A stretch of DNA of 64,000 bases. Origin: Buttiauxella sp. B2 (GTDB lineage Bacteria; Pseudomonadota; Gammaproteobacteria; Enterobacterales; Enterobacteriaceae). Location of the stretch: contig NZ_VEXQ01000012.1 of NCBI RefSeq assembly GCF_006376615.1, forward strand, positions 1 to 64,000. The letters run 5' to 3'. The notes beneath the pieces are model-generated. The model saw only the letters and a program-made list of their open reading frames with translations, had not been told where the DNA came from and did not search any database. Shown here in pieces: positions 1-7,706 of this stretch (positions within the stretch are counted from its first letter, which is position 1; every line of letters starts with the position of its first letter). A program made the position numbers and the translations under genes.

Positions 1-49
1 ATGCGCTCACAATTTAAATTACTATGATTTTTGGCTGTGCAGATGTAAA
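1..49 (-). promoter_or_regulatory. lac promoter and left half of lac operator O1 (truncated by window edge)
   Basis: Read on the minus strand, bases 14 to 1 give AATTGTGAGCGCAT, which matches the left arm of the E. coli lac O1 operator (AATTGTGAGCGG). Upstream lie a -10-like CATAGT (26-21) and a -35 TTTACA (49-44) with a 17-base spacer, the same arrangement as at the E. coli lac promoter. The transcript would run left, out of the window, so lacZ is expected just beyond base 1. That lacZ follows is inference. Confidence 0.85.
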
Positions 50-66
50 GCATCAAAACAGTTTCA

Positions 67-82
67 GGTGAGACGATTCACA
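67..82 (-). promoter_or_regulatory. CRP-cAMP site of the lac promoter
   Basis: The minus strand reads TGTGA-ATCGTC-TCACC, one base off the CRP consensus TGTGA-N6-TCACA. Its centre is about 60 bases upstream of the start point expected from the operator, matching the class I CRP position (-61.5) at the E. coli lac promoter. It lies immediately after the lacI stop codon. Confidence 0.85.
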
Positions 83-86
83 GAAA

Positions 87-1169
87 TTACTTCAGGCGTG
101 CAACCTGACGCGCAAGTACGGCAAGCGCGTCGGCCAGAGCTTGTGGCGACGTTATGTAAGACTCAGGTGCCGCCGTGGTTTTACGCTCAATAAGTGTGAC
201 GGGCAAAACGGTTGTTTTTGTGGGCAGTTCCGCGTCGTGAATCAACGCCAGCAGCCTGTCGACGCTAGCATTACCCAACATTTTAAAATCTTGTTTAATC
301 GTAGTGAGCGGCGGGATAAAACACGCGCTGTCTTCGGTGTCGTCATAACCAATGACCGATATTTGCCCCGGAACGGATAAACCGGACTCGTTTAATGCAC
401 GTAAAGCACCTAATGCCATTTGATCGTTTGCTACCAGCAGGGCAGTAAATGTTGTCCCGAGGCTGAGCAGCGCAAGCGTCTGGAGATATCCCGAGAGTGA
501 ACCCCAGTCGCCCTGCAACTGAGCCACTGGGCTGAGTTGATGTTTTGCAAGCGCTTGTTGCCAGCCTTCAAGGCGCAAACGAGCGGAAACTGAATTCTGC
601 GGCCCACCCAGTAAGGCTATGTGCTGGTGGCCCTGATGGATGAGATGTTCAACCGCCAGACTCGCTCCAGCTGTGGCATCAAACGTAATACTGTGAGTAC
701 TGAGTTCGGATGAAACATCAAGGAACAACGCGGGAACATTGCCACACATTTCGGTAATGGTTTGTGCATGCTCATCTTCAAGTGGGATATTCACAATCAG
801 CCCATCTACGCGTTGTGAAAGCAGGCTGTTCACGGCACTTTTACAGGCGTCGACATCGGGTTGCTCAATCATCGACATCACCACATTAAAGTGGAGTTTG
901 CTGGCCTGTGATTTGATGGCGGCTGCGATTTGCGATGGCGCGTGAAGCGATAAATTGCTGGTTACCAGCCCAATGGTATGGCTCAGTTTCCCCGCCAGCT
1001 GCTGTGCCACACGATTGGGAACGTAGTTTAGTGCCAACATTGCCGCTTCGACTTTACGCCGGGTTTTGTCAGAAACATGTTCCGCCTGGTTGATAACGCG
1101 CGACACCGTTTGATAGGAAACATTGGCATATTTCGCGACATCGTAGAGCGTTATCGACTTGGATTTCAT
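87..1169 (-). CDS. lacI: Lac repressor LacI
   Basis: LacI/GalR-family transcription factor of 360 residues, the same length as E. coli LacI. It binds the lac operator and is released by allolactose. The N-terminal helix-turn-helix contains VSYQTVSRVINQ (about residues 18-29) and the hinge reads PNRVAQQLAGK. The periplasmic-binding-like core keeps APSQI, NVPALFLDVS, ANDQMALGA and GYDDTEDS. The C-terminal leucine-rich tail ending ARQVARLK resembles the tetramerisation helix of E. coli LacI. Close residue-by-residue agreement and the lac operator and CRP site just downstream support LacI itself rather than another family member. It is divergent from nhoA; its own promoter lies in 1170-1277. Confidence 0.96.
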   Translation of the reverse strand: MKSKSITLYDVAKYANVSYQTVSRVINQAEHVSDKTRRKVEAAMLALNYVPNRVAQQLAGKLSHTIGLVTSNLSLHAPSQIAAAIKSQASKLHFNVVMSMIEQPDVDACKSAVNSLLSQRVDGLIVNIPLEDEHAQTITEMCGNVPALFLDVSSELSTHSITFDATAGASLAVEHLIHQGHQHIALLGGPQNSVSARLRLEGWQQALAKHQLSPVAQLQGDWGSLSGYLQTLALLSLGTTFTALLVANDQMALGALRALNESGLSVPGQISVIGYDDTEDSACFIPPLTTIKQDFKMLGNASVDRLLALIHDAELPTKTTVLPVTLIERKTTAAPESYITSPQALADALAVLARQVARLK

Positions 1170-1277
1170 GGCGAGTTTCCTGTAGCGCAGTAGTTATTCC
1201 GGTCAGAGCATTATCGATCATTTGCTATGAAAAAAACGCTTTATAGTGAATACATCAAATTTTAAGGGGAAGGGACG

Positions 1278-2081
1278 ATGACTTTTGACCGACAAGCGTA
1301 TTTTGCGCGTATTGATTTTGATGGTGAGGCTACGCCGACATTAGAAACTTTGCAGCGTATACACCTGATGCACAGTTGTTCCATTCCTTTTGAAAATTTA
1401 GACGTGTTACTTGGGCGAACAATCAAACTCGAACTGGACAATGTATTTGAAAAACTCGTCGTCGCCTGGCGTGGTGGCTACTGTTACGAGCAAAATGCGT
1501 TGTTGCGAGCGGCATTAGAGGACATCGGTTTTGCTGTTGAGGACTTAGGTGCCAGAGTATTAATCGCTCAGCCACCAGAAATGCCGCCAAGAACCCATCG
1601 CTTATTATTAGTGACAATTAATCAGCAACGTTATCTGGCGGATGTAGGATTTGGTGGGAAAACGCTGACTTCGCCTTTGCGCCTGGAAACGGACGTTGAA
1701 CAGCTAACCGCTCACGGCATCTACCGATTAACGCATCTGGATGGTGATTACTTGTTGAGTATCAAACAGCAAGATGAATGGATTCCTCTTTATCGATTTG
1801 ATTTACAACCGCAATATTTTAGCGACTTTCAGGTCGCTAACCATTATGTTTCAACCTGGCCTGAATCGCATTTTCGGCATCATTTAATGCTGTGTTTACA
1901 CAATATCGATGGCACGACGATGACGCTGAACAACCGCCAGTTTAACAACGGGCAGCAGCGCCAGGACATAAAGGATGAAGCCGAGTTATATCGGATACTA
2001 CAAGATGTCTTTGGTTTGCACCTGAACCATGCGCAGCATGGCATAAGTCTTGATGAATTTGCGGCTATCTACCCAAAATGA
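1278..2081 (+). CDS. nhoA: Arylamine N-acetyltransferase / N-hydroxyarylamine O-acetyltransferase
   Basis: Cytosolic enzyme that moves acetyl groups from acetyl-CoA to arylamines and N-hydroxyarylamines. At 267 residues it is slightly shorter than E. coli NhoA. The family's catalytic triad is visible at the expected positions: Cys69 in RGGYCYEQN, His107 in RTHRLL and Asp122 in LADVGFGG. The substrate-pocket motif PFENLD is at residues 37-42. The ATG is preceded by a purine-rich AAGGGGAAGGGA ribosome site. pptA follows 34 bases downstream on the same strand, so the two are probably cotranscribed. Confidence 0.93.
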   Translation: MTFDRQAYFARIDFDGEATPTLETLQRIHLMHSCSIPFENLDVLLGRTIKLELDNVFEKLVVAWRGGYCYEQNALLRAALEDIGFAVEDLGARVLIAQPPEMPPRTHRLLLVTINQQRYLADVGFGGKTLTSPLRLETDVEQLTAHGIYRLTHLDGDYLLSIKQQDEWIPLYRFDLQPQYFSDFQVANHYVSTWPESHFRHHLMLCLHNIDGTTMTLNNRQFNNGQQRQDIKDEAELYRILQDVFGLHLNHAQHGISLDEFAAIYPK

Positions 2082-2115
2082 ATATCTGTTAACGTAATTT
2101 TTAAGGAGAACTGTT

Positions 2116-2346
2116 GTGCCTCATATCACTGTAAAACACTTTCCGCGTGAACTCACTGATGAGCAGAAAGAAGCGCTGGCTGCTGATATTTGCACCGTAC
2201 TTAAGAAGCATTTCAATTCAACAGATGAGTCGCTTTCTGTCGCTTTAACGCCTATCCCGAAAGAACGCTGGAAAGAGGATGTGTACGACAAAGAAATCGC
2301 ACCGGCTCTTGAGACGCTAGCTAAAAAACCGGGTTACAGCATGTAA
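2116..2346 (+). CDS. pptA: Tautomerase PptA (4-oxalocrotonate tautomerase family)
   Basis: Small 76-residue member of the 4-oxalocrotonate tautomerase superfamily, matching E. coli PptA (YdcE) in length. Pro2, exposed after removal of Met1, is the catalytic base of the family and is present (MPHITVKHF). The start is GTG, preceded by AAGGAG. The natural substrate of PptA is not known; 2-phenylenolpyruvate-type keto-enol activity is established for the E. coli protein. It follows nhoA closely. A GC-rich inverted repeat (GGCAGAGC at 2353-2360 with GCTCTGCC at 2380-2387) lies between it and convergent tqsA, but without a T tract. Confidence 0.9.
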   Translation: MPHITVKHFPRELTDEQKEALAADICTVLKKHFNSTDESLSVALTPIPKERWKEDVYDKEIAPALETLAKKPGYSM

Positions 2347-2390
2347 TTTCATGGCAGAGCCGCTTACCTATTGTGAACAGCTCTGCCTGA

Positions 2391-3425
2391 TTAGCTTTGT
2401 GCCACATCGCTTAACAATACGGCGATACGCTTGCCACCCTCGTTTTGTTCAAGAGCAATTTTCACAGCAATCGTTAGTGGGACCGACAGCAACATACCCA
2501 CCGGCCCCAGCAGCCATCCCCAGAATATCAACGATAAGAATACCACCAGCGTGGATAAACCCAGTCCACGTCCCATCATGCGTGGTTCGATGATATTGCC
2601 AAAGACCAGGTTGATGGCTAGATAACCGGCAATGACTAACAGCGCGTCATACAAGCCACTGAACACCAGAACCTGTGCCACAGGAGGTATAGCGGCCAAA
2701 ACAGAACCGATATTTGGAATGTAATTGAGTGAGAAGGCGAAAAGTGCCCAGACAAAGGAAAAACGTACTTCCAGCATGGCTAACATTATCCAGACCACAA
2801 GGCCCGTCACCAGGCTGATGGCGGTTTTCAGCACCAGATAACGGCTCACACTGTCCAACGCGCGTTGAATGGCCACCATACCTTCTGCCGGGCGAGACAT
2901 CAGTTGCTGAAGTTTTAGCGGTAATTGCGGTACTTCAATTAACATAAATACGACTGTCAGCAGCAGCAAAAAGATCGAAGTCATCGCGTTTGAAAGCTGA
3001 GTGATAAGATTGGTGACTAGCGTCACCGCGGCATTAGGGTCGATGTATTTGACCAATTCATCAACTGACACGGAGAACCCGATGCGTTTCAGCCACGGCT
3101 CCATGGTTTGCAGCGGTGAAATTAAATATGAGCGATATTGCGGCAACGTACGTGTTAACTCATTAAGCGTCGTCCCCAGATAGGCGAGTAGCAGCACGAC
3201 CAGGAAGATAATCAACGAAATGACAAAAGTAATCGCCAGCACGCGTGGGACACGAATGCGCTCCAGGCGGCATATCACCGGGTTAAGGATGATGGCTATA
3301 AACAGTGCCAGAATAAAGGGCACGATGATATCGGCAGCCACTTTTATACCGACCAGAATGATGACTAACATTCCCAGCATAATGACTAATTTTAATCCAC
3401 TTAACGTAATAATGGGTTTTGCCAT
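2391..3425 (-). CDS. tqsA: AI-2 transport protein TqsA
   Basis: AI-2E family inner-membrane protein of 344 residues, equal in length to E. coli TqsA (YdgG), which controls autoinducer-2 export and biofilm behaviour. The sequence shows about seven or eight hydrophobic segments. It has the family's N-terminal paired helices ([21 protein letters not shown]) split by a short loop, and the C-terminal motif [17 protein letters not shown]. It is divergent from mdtJ across a 460-base spacer and convergent with pptA. In E. coli tqsA borders both mdtJ and pntB; here the pntB side is replaced by pptA-nhoA-lacI. Confidence 0.93.
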   Translation of the reverse strand: MAKPIITLSGLKLVIMLGMLVIILVGIKVAADIIVPFILALFIAIILNPVICRLERIRVPRVLAITFVISLIIFLVVLLLAYLGTTLNELTRTLPQYRSYLISPLQTMEPWLKRIGFSVSVDELVKYIDPNAAVTLVTNLITQLSNAMTSIFLLLLTVVFMLIEVPQLPLKLQQLMSRPAEGMVAIQRALDSVSRYLVLKTAISLVTGLVVWIMLAMLEVRFSFVWALFAFSLNYIPNIGSVLAAIPPVAQVLVFSGLYDALLVIAGYLAINLVFGNIIEPRMMGRGLGLSTLVVFLSLIFWGWLLGPVGMLLSVPLTIAVKIALEQNEGGKRIAVLLSDVAQS

Positions 3426-3884
3426 TATTGCCGGTCTCCATCTAAATAATGTGTTCCTTAATTATTTGCATAATACGGGTGAGGAACGGATGAATACACA
3501 TTTATTTTCTTATAGCAGAGCGTAAAGAATTGAAAAGGGGAGGTGGGTAAATCCTAAAATATGGTACAAATTCAGGGTGTTTGACTACCGAGGACAATTT
3601 ACTATCCGCAACTGATGAGAAGCAACAACGCGGATACGTTGTGAAAATTATGGACATTATGCTTACGAACAAGCTGTTCAGAACGTTAGTAACCCTTCAA
3701 GCCCCGTCTTTCTACGCTGCATTTTCGCTTTCTGGCGAACAACACTGGCGTAACGCGCTGTAGATCTGCCTTCCTGAATCCCGAATTACCGCGGGATAAA
3801 TAAACATTTTTTATTCGGCTTGCCTGCTATTTTTTGTGTATTTGCAAGCTGTGGAACGGCTATTTTCTCTATCGGAGAGAAATC
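3426..3884. other. Divergent tqsA-mdtJ intergenic region
   Basis: 459 bases without a convincing gene. It must carry the tqsA and mdtJ promoters. A GC-containing inverted repeat (ATCCCG at 3778-3783 with CGGGAT at 3792-3797) and a second one (GCTTGC/GCAAGC around 3819-3850) lie in the mdtJ leader. A polyamine-responsive role would be speculation. Short open frames here show no recognisable protein character. Confidence 0.5.
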
Positions 3885-4259
3885 ATGATCTATTGGATTC
3901 TATTGGCACTCGCTATTATTGCGGAAATCACCGGCACATTATCAATGAAATGGTCGAGCGTCAGCGATGACAACCTCGGTTATATTTTCATGTTATTCAT
4001 GATTGCATTGTCTTATATTTTACTCTCATTTTCGGTTAAAAAAATCGCACTTGGCGTTGCGTATGCCATGTGGGAAGGGATCGGCATTTTATTTATTACC
4101 TTGTTCAGTGTTCTTCTGTTTGATGAGTCAATTTCACTACTAAAAATAATCGGATTGACCACATTGGTGGTGGGTATTGCATTGATTAAATCCGGTACCA
4201 GTACCAGGAAAACGCGAACGGTAAAAGTCACAAAGGAGTGTGATCATGCAGTCGTTTGA
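3885..4259 (+). CDS. mdtJ: Spermidine export protein MdtJ
   Basis: Small multidrug resistance (SMR) family subunit of 124 residues with four predicted membrane helices. With MdtI it forms a heteromeric spermidine exporter in the inner membrane. The family glutamate is seen in [14 protein letters not shown], and the loop-3 motif in AYAMWEGIG. The start was placed at the ATG following CGGAGAGAAATC, giving the [10 protein letters not shown]-terminus known for MdtJ; a longer reading frame upstream lacks support. Its last 14 bases overlap mdtI, suggesting translational coupling. Confidence 0.95.
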   Translation: MIYWILLALAIIAEITGTLSMKWSSVSDDNLGYIFMLFMIALSYILLSFSVKKIALGVAYAMWEGIGILFITLFSVLLFDESISLLKIIGLTTLVVGIALIKSGTSTRKTRTVKVTKECDHAVV

Positions 4260-4575
4260 ATGGGTTCATGCGCTGTGGCTGCTAGTGGCGATTGTGCTGG
4301 AAATCATTGCCAACATCTTTCTAAAACACTCTGATGGGTTCCGCCGTTTTGGCTATGGCTTGTTATCGCTATTTGCGGTACTGGCGGCGTTTAGTGCACT
4401 GGCACAGGCGGTAAAAGGTATCGAATTGTCAGTGGCTTACGCGTTATGGGGTGGGTTTGGGATTATCGCAACCGTGGCGGCGGGCTCGATTTTATTCGGC
4501 CAGCGACTTAATCGCAAAGGCTGGATAGGGCTCGCGTTATTGCTGACGGGAATGGTGATAATCAAACTTGCCTAA
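4246..4575 (+). CDS. mdtI: Spermidine export protein MdtI
   Basis: SMR family partner of MdtJ, 109 residues, the same length as E. coli MdtI. It has four membrane helices, with the charged glutamate in [18 protein letters not shown] and the conserved AYALWGGFG and [13 protein letters not shown] motifs. The ATG at 4246 has AAAGGAG seven bases upstream. A GTG at 4240 in the same frame is possible but too close to that ribosome site. It overlaps the end of mdtJ by 14 bases. Confidence 0.95.
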   Translation: MQSFEWVHALWLLVAIVLEIIANIFLKHSDGFRRFGYGLLSLFAVLAAFSALAQAVKGIELSVAYALWGGFGIIATVAAGSILFGQRLNRKGWIGLALLLTGMVIIKLA

Positions 4576-4576
4576 A

Positions 4577-4606
4577 GAAAACCGCCGGGCAGCAATGTCC
4601 GGCGGT
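4577..4606 (-). terminator. Rho-independent terminator of ydgD
   Basis: The inverted repeat ACCGCCGG (4581-4588) / CCGGCGGT (4599-4606) encloses a ten-base loop. Read on the minus strand the stem is followed by TTTTCTTT, as expected for ydgD, whose stop is at 4611. It may also slow mdtI transcripts coming the other way. Confidence 0.75.
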
Positions 4607-4610
4607 GTGA

Positions 4611-5417
4611 TTACTGGTTGGCCAAACTTTGTAGCTGGTCACGAAAACCGGTAACAGAAATAGCACGGTTATCGGCACGGTAGCGGTCTTTGGCTGCGGG
4701 AGCGGAGCTTTGCACTCCAATCAATTGCCAGCCGTTGTCTGTGTTTAGCATCAGCGGCGAACCACTGTCCCCAGGCAACGTATCGCACTGATGCGAGAGC
4801 ACTGTTTTTTGTGCCCAGCCGGTAATCAGACAGTTGTTATGGGTATAAAGATCGTCAAGATGATCCTCGGGATAACCCGATTGCGTGACTTTCCGGTTCT
4901 GGACTTTCAGGGCTTGGGTTAACGCATCGCGGTCGCCTTCAAACAATGGCAACGGCGTGATACCTGACGGCGGATTGTGTATCACAATCAAACCAAAATC
5001 ATGAGGTGCCGCACCGGCTGGCACAATCCAACCGTCGCCATCAGGTTTAAGGCGATGGCCCAGAGATGACTCAACACGGCCTTCAATGTCATGAATTTCG
5101 TAACGCCACTTCCCTTTATTGGAAATGAAACGCAATGCGATAGCTTTATCGGGCGTTCCACGTGGGGGTTGCAGCAGGCAGTGTCCGGCAGTCAGCGCCA
5201 GATGGGGGGAGATTAACGTTGCGGTGCACAGATTACCGCTAGCCGTTTCGAGTTGGCCAATGGCATCCCATGGAGGCGTCGCTGGATCGGTGACTTTTGT
5301 GCGGTCATCCTTGCCAAAAAACAACGTTTTGACGTCAGCAGCACTTTCGTCATCAGCATGGGTTAGAGCGGGTAAAAGGCACAGCACTCCTAACAGCATT
5401 ACAACTTTTTTGCGCAT
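4611..5417 (-). CDS. ydgD: Trypsin-like serine protease YdgD
   Basis: Exported protein of 268 residues with a cleavable signal peptide (residues 1 to about 21, ending ALTHA). It has a chymotrypsin-fold protease domain. The catalytic triad is visible as His79 in TAGHC, Asp140 in HDFGL and Ser218 in PGDSGSP; paired cysteines suggest disulfides. It matches E. coli YdgD in length and in position next to mdtI and asr. Its physiological substrate is unknown. Confidence 0.92.
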   Translation of the reverse strand: MRKKVVMLLGVLCLLPALTHADDESAADVKTLFFGKDDRTKVTDPATPPWDAIGQLETASGNLCTATLISPHLALTAGHCLLQPPRGTPDKAIALRFISNKGKWRYEIHDIEGRVESSLGHRLKPDGDGWIVPAGAAPHDFGLIVIHNPPSGITPLPLFEGDRDALTQALKVQNRKVTQSGYPEDHLDDLYTHNNCLITGWAQKTVLSHQCDTLPGDSGSPLMLNTDNGWQLIGVQSSAPAAKDRYRADNRAISVTGFRDQLQSLANQ

Positions 5418-5515
5418 ATCACTCTCTGACGGGGCGATTAATTTTGATTGTTATATAAACCGACTGAACGGTTTAACTATAGACGGGTCGCACAAAAATT
5501 GGGAGTGAAAAGTCA

Positions 5516-5599
5516 TTAAAGCCAGAAGCTTAGCGTAATAATGCCGCAAAGAATGAGCAGCGTTAGGATGATTTCAAAACTATAGCGTCGCAACATCAT
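5516..5599 (-). CDS. ydgU: Small membrane protein YdgU
   Basis: 27-codon frame on the minus strand (27 residues from the first of two adjacent ATGs at 5599 and 5596; stop 5516-5518). The product begins MMLRRYSFEII, then has a single hydrophobic helix, then ends LSFWL. GGAG stands just upstream of the first ATG. E. coli has a 27-residue membrane protein, YdgU, at exactly this place downstream of asr and cotranscribed with it. Assignment rests on length, RY-F-E then leucine-rich helix character, and position. Confidence 0.8.
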   Translation of the reverse strand: MMLRRYSFEIILTLLILCGIITLSFWL

Positions 5600-5614
5600 C
5601 CAGACTCCGGAATG

Positions 5615-5638
5615 AAACACCCGGTAAACCGGGTGTTT
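5615..5638 (-). terminator. Hairpin between asr and ydgU (terminator or attenuator)
   Basis: AAACACCCGG-TAAA-CCGGGTGTTT is a perfect ten-base-pair stem with a four-base loop, lying after the asr stop (5676) and before the ydgU start (5599). On the minus strand only TTT follows, so partial read-through to ydgU is plausible. A longer T tract is present on the plus strand. Confidence 0.65.
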
Positions 5639-5675
5639 TTAGTGTGGCAATGCTTTCGGGTTAACCCCGATAACC

Positions 5676-5996
5676 TTATGCTGCTGGCTGAGTTGCAGGT
5701 TTTGCTGCTTCAGTTTTTGCTACAGGTTTTTTGTGATGTTTTTTAGCAGCCTGGGCTTTCTGCGCAGGTTTTGCCGCGTCGGTTTTCTTCACTTCTTTTT
5801 TGTGTTTTTTAGCTGCCTGAGCTTTTTGCTCGGTAGCGGCTTTTTTGTGTTTTTTGTGATGAGTGGTTTTTGCAGCAGGTGCTTTCGCAGCAGCAGAAGT
5901 TGCAGCAGGTGCAGGAGCCGCAGTAGTTTCAGCAGCGAAAGCAGCAGAAGACAGACCCATTGCAGCGGCAACAACCAGAGCTAATACTTTATTCAT
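5676..5996 (-). CDS. asr: Acid shock protein Asr
   Basis: Periplasmic, very basic Ala/Lys/His/Pro-rich protein of 106 residues (E. coli Asr has 102). The signal peptide [21 protein letters not shown] is almost identical to that of E. coli Asr. The mature part is built of imperfect repeats around [11 protein letters not shown] and ends ATQPAA. Asr is strongly induced by external acid in E. coli under RstA control. A matching RstA-like box is found upstream here. Repeated DNA gives long open frames on the opposite strand that are not genes. Confidence 0.95.
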   Translation of the reverse strand: MNKVLALVVAAAMGLSSAAFAAETTAAPAPAATSAAAKAPAAKTTHHKKHKKAATEQKAQAAKKHKKEVKKTDAAKPAQKAQAAKKHHKKPVAKTEAAKPATQPAA

Positions 5997-6053
5997 CTCG
6001 ACATCCTCAGAATTTGTTTATGTTTGAACCCCACTGCGGGGCCGTTGAGATGA

Positions 6054-6059
6054 ACTATA
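6054..6059 (-). promoter_or_regulatory. asr -10 element
   Basis: The minus strand reads TATAGT about 58 bases upstream of the asr ATG. The hexamer at -35 distance (CTGAAG, 6082-6077) is poor, consistent with a promoter that depends on an activator. This is a position-and-motif prediction only. Confidence 0.5.
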
Positions 6060-6101
6060 GGCTTGTGGATCAAAGCCTTCAGTGAGTGATTGGTATCGAC
6101 G

Positions 6102-6115
6102 TGTAACGGTTTGTA
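6102..6115 (-). promoter_or_regulatory. Putative RstA box upstream of asr
   Basis: The minus strand reads TACAAACCGTTACA. The described RstA box of E. coli is TACATNTNGTTACA, so 10 of 12 defined positions agree, including both TACA arms. It lies about 60 bases upstream of the start point implied by the -10 element. rstA is encoded at 47642-48370 in this window. Confidence 0.65.
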
Positions 6116-6117
6116 CA

Positions 6118-6141
6118 AAGCCGGGGATGGCTCCCCGGCTT
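6118..6141 (-). terminator. Terminator of the M32 carboxypeptidase gene
   Basis: AAGCCGGGG-ATGG-CTCCCCGGCTT forms a strong GC stem directly downstream of the stop at 6149. On the minus strand it is followed by TTTGTAC, which runs into the putative RstA box of asr, so the unit appears tightly insulated from asr. Confidence 0.75.
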
Positions 6142-6148
6142 CGGTGTT

Positions 6149-7633
6149 TTAAAGGTAACGCGCTTCTAAATGTTTGCGGAAATATAATGGGTTAAGGTCT
6201 TCACCGGTAGCGTTAGTGATAAGCTCGGATGTTGTGAATCGGCTGCCATGCTGCCAGATGTTCTGACGCAACCAGTCAAACAGCGCATTGAAGTTTCCTT
6301 CTGAAATATCGCTTTCAAGCTGTGGCAATGCGAGTTGAGCGGCATTGAACAGTTGAGCGGCGTACATCGCGCCTAACGTGTATGACGGGAAGTAACCGAA
6401 GGCACCGTCAGTCCAGTGAATATCCTGCATACAGCCGTTACGGTAGTTGTCTTTTGTAGAAAGACCCAGCCAGTGCTGCATTTTTTCATCCCACAGCGCA
6501 GGAATGTCTTCCACTTCTATCTCGCCATCAATCAGCGCACGTTCGATTTCGTAACGTAACACCACGTGAGCCGGATAGCTGACTTCATCTGCGTCGACGC
6601 GAATAAATCCACGTTCAACACGCTGGTTAACGGCAATAAAGTTTTCTGTTTCAAATGCGGGTTGTGCACCGAAACGAGTCTTAACCATTGGCAACAGCAG
6701 TTTGAGGAACTCTTTGCTGCGCCCTAATTGCATCTCAAAGAACAGGCTTTGTGATTCATGAATCGCCGTAGAGCGCGCCAGCGCAACAGGCTGACCAAGC
6801 CATTCACGCGGCAGGTTTTGCTCATAGCGCGCATGTCCCGTTTCGTGAATAACACCAAATAGTGCACTGACCAGGTCGGATTCATCGTAGCGTGTGGTGA
6901 TTCGCACATCTTCCGGTACGCCGCCGCAGAACGGGTGCGCACTGACATCAAGCCTGCCGCCATTAAAATCAAAGCCCAGCAGCTTCATTGTTTCCAGACC
7001 CAATTCACGCTGGTCGTGTGTGGCGAACGGGCCTACTGGTGTGATGACCGACTCTTTCGCTTGTTTATCGACAACCTTTTGCAGCAAATCCGGCAACCAG
7101 GTACGCAAATCACCGAACAGCACATCGAGTTTGGCGCTCGTCATGCCAGGTTCGTAAATATCTAACAGGGCGTCGTAGCAGGATTTCCCTTTGGCATCGG
7201 CACGCAGCTTTGCCTCTGCACGCGTAACGCGGACCACCTCTTTCAAATTGGTCGCGAAACCTTGCCAGTCATTGGCAGGGCGCTGTGTCCGCCAGCCATG
7301 TTCACAGCGAGTACCCACCAGAGATTTTTCTTCTACCAGCGAGGCTGGCAGCAAAATGGCTTCCTGATATTGGCGTGTCATCTCGCGCAGGTTGGCACGT
7401 TCAACATCATTTAAATCTTCCTGAACGGCGGCCTGTAGCAATGTCGCGATTTTTTTATCGGTCAGAATTTGGTGCTGCAAAACACTCAGCTCAGCCAGGG
7501 CTTCGCCGCGTGCGGTGCTACCGTTGGGTGGCATATTGGTGAACATATCCCAGCCAGCGATGGCGGAGAGATGCCCAAAACGAGAAAGACGCTGGAAGGT
7601 GCGGGTGAGGTGGTTGTAGTTTTGCTTTTCCAT
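6149..7633 (-). CDS. M32-family metallocarboxypeptidase (carboxypeptidase Taq type)
   Basis: Cytosolic zinc carboxypeptidase of 494 residues, the usual length for peptidase family M32, which removes C-terminal residues with broad specificity but not before proline. Visible family motifs are HPF (233-235), the metal-binding HETGH (263-267) in VIHETGHARYEQNLP, and IHESQSLFFE (291-300), which supplies the third ligand. Further conserved stretches are AYPAHVVLRYEIE-like SYPAHVVLRYE and GCMQDIHWTDGAFGYFPSYTLG. The gene stands alone between asr and ynfM, where E. coli K-12 has nothing, so it is an insertion relative to that genome or a loss in E. coli. Confidence 0.93.
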   Translation of the reverse strand: MEKQNYNHLTRTFQRLSRFGHLSAIAGWDMFTNMPPNGSTARGEALAELSVLQHQILTDKKIATLLQAAVQEDLNDVERANLREMTRQYQEAILLPASLVEEKSLVGTRCEHGWRTQRPANDWQGFATNLKEVVRVTRAEAKLRADAKGKSCYDALLDIYEPGMTSAKLDVLFGDLRTWLPDLLQKVVDKQAKESVITPVGPFATHDQRELGLETMKLLGFDFNGGRLDVSAHPFCGGVPEDVRITTRYDESDLVSALFGVIHETGHARYEQNLPREWLGQPVALARSTAIHESQSLFFEMQLGRSKEFLKLLLPMVKTRFGAQPAFETENFIAVNQRVERGFIRVDADEVSYPAHVVLRYEIERALIDGEIEVEDIPALWDEKMQHWLGLSTKDNYRNGCMQDIHWTDGAFGYFPSYTLGAMYAAQLFNAAQLALPQLESDISEGNFNALFDWLRQNIWQHGSRFTTSELITNATGEDLNPLYFRKHLEARYL

Positions 7634-7706
7634 AGAGCCTCATCAAGGGATGGTAAACGCTGCGAAAATAGCAAAAAGCCATCCCGAAAACGAGGCTGTA
7701 ACGGGG

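Noticed and set aside
5733-5984. Long open frames antisense or shifted in asr
   Set aside because: They arise from the Ala/Lys repeat codons of asr and give low-complexity Phe/Ser/Arg/Cys or Leu runs.
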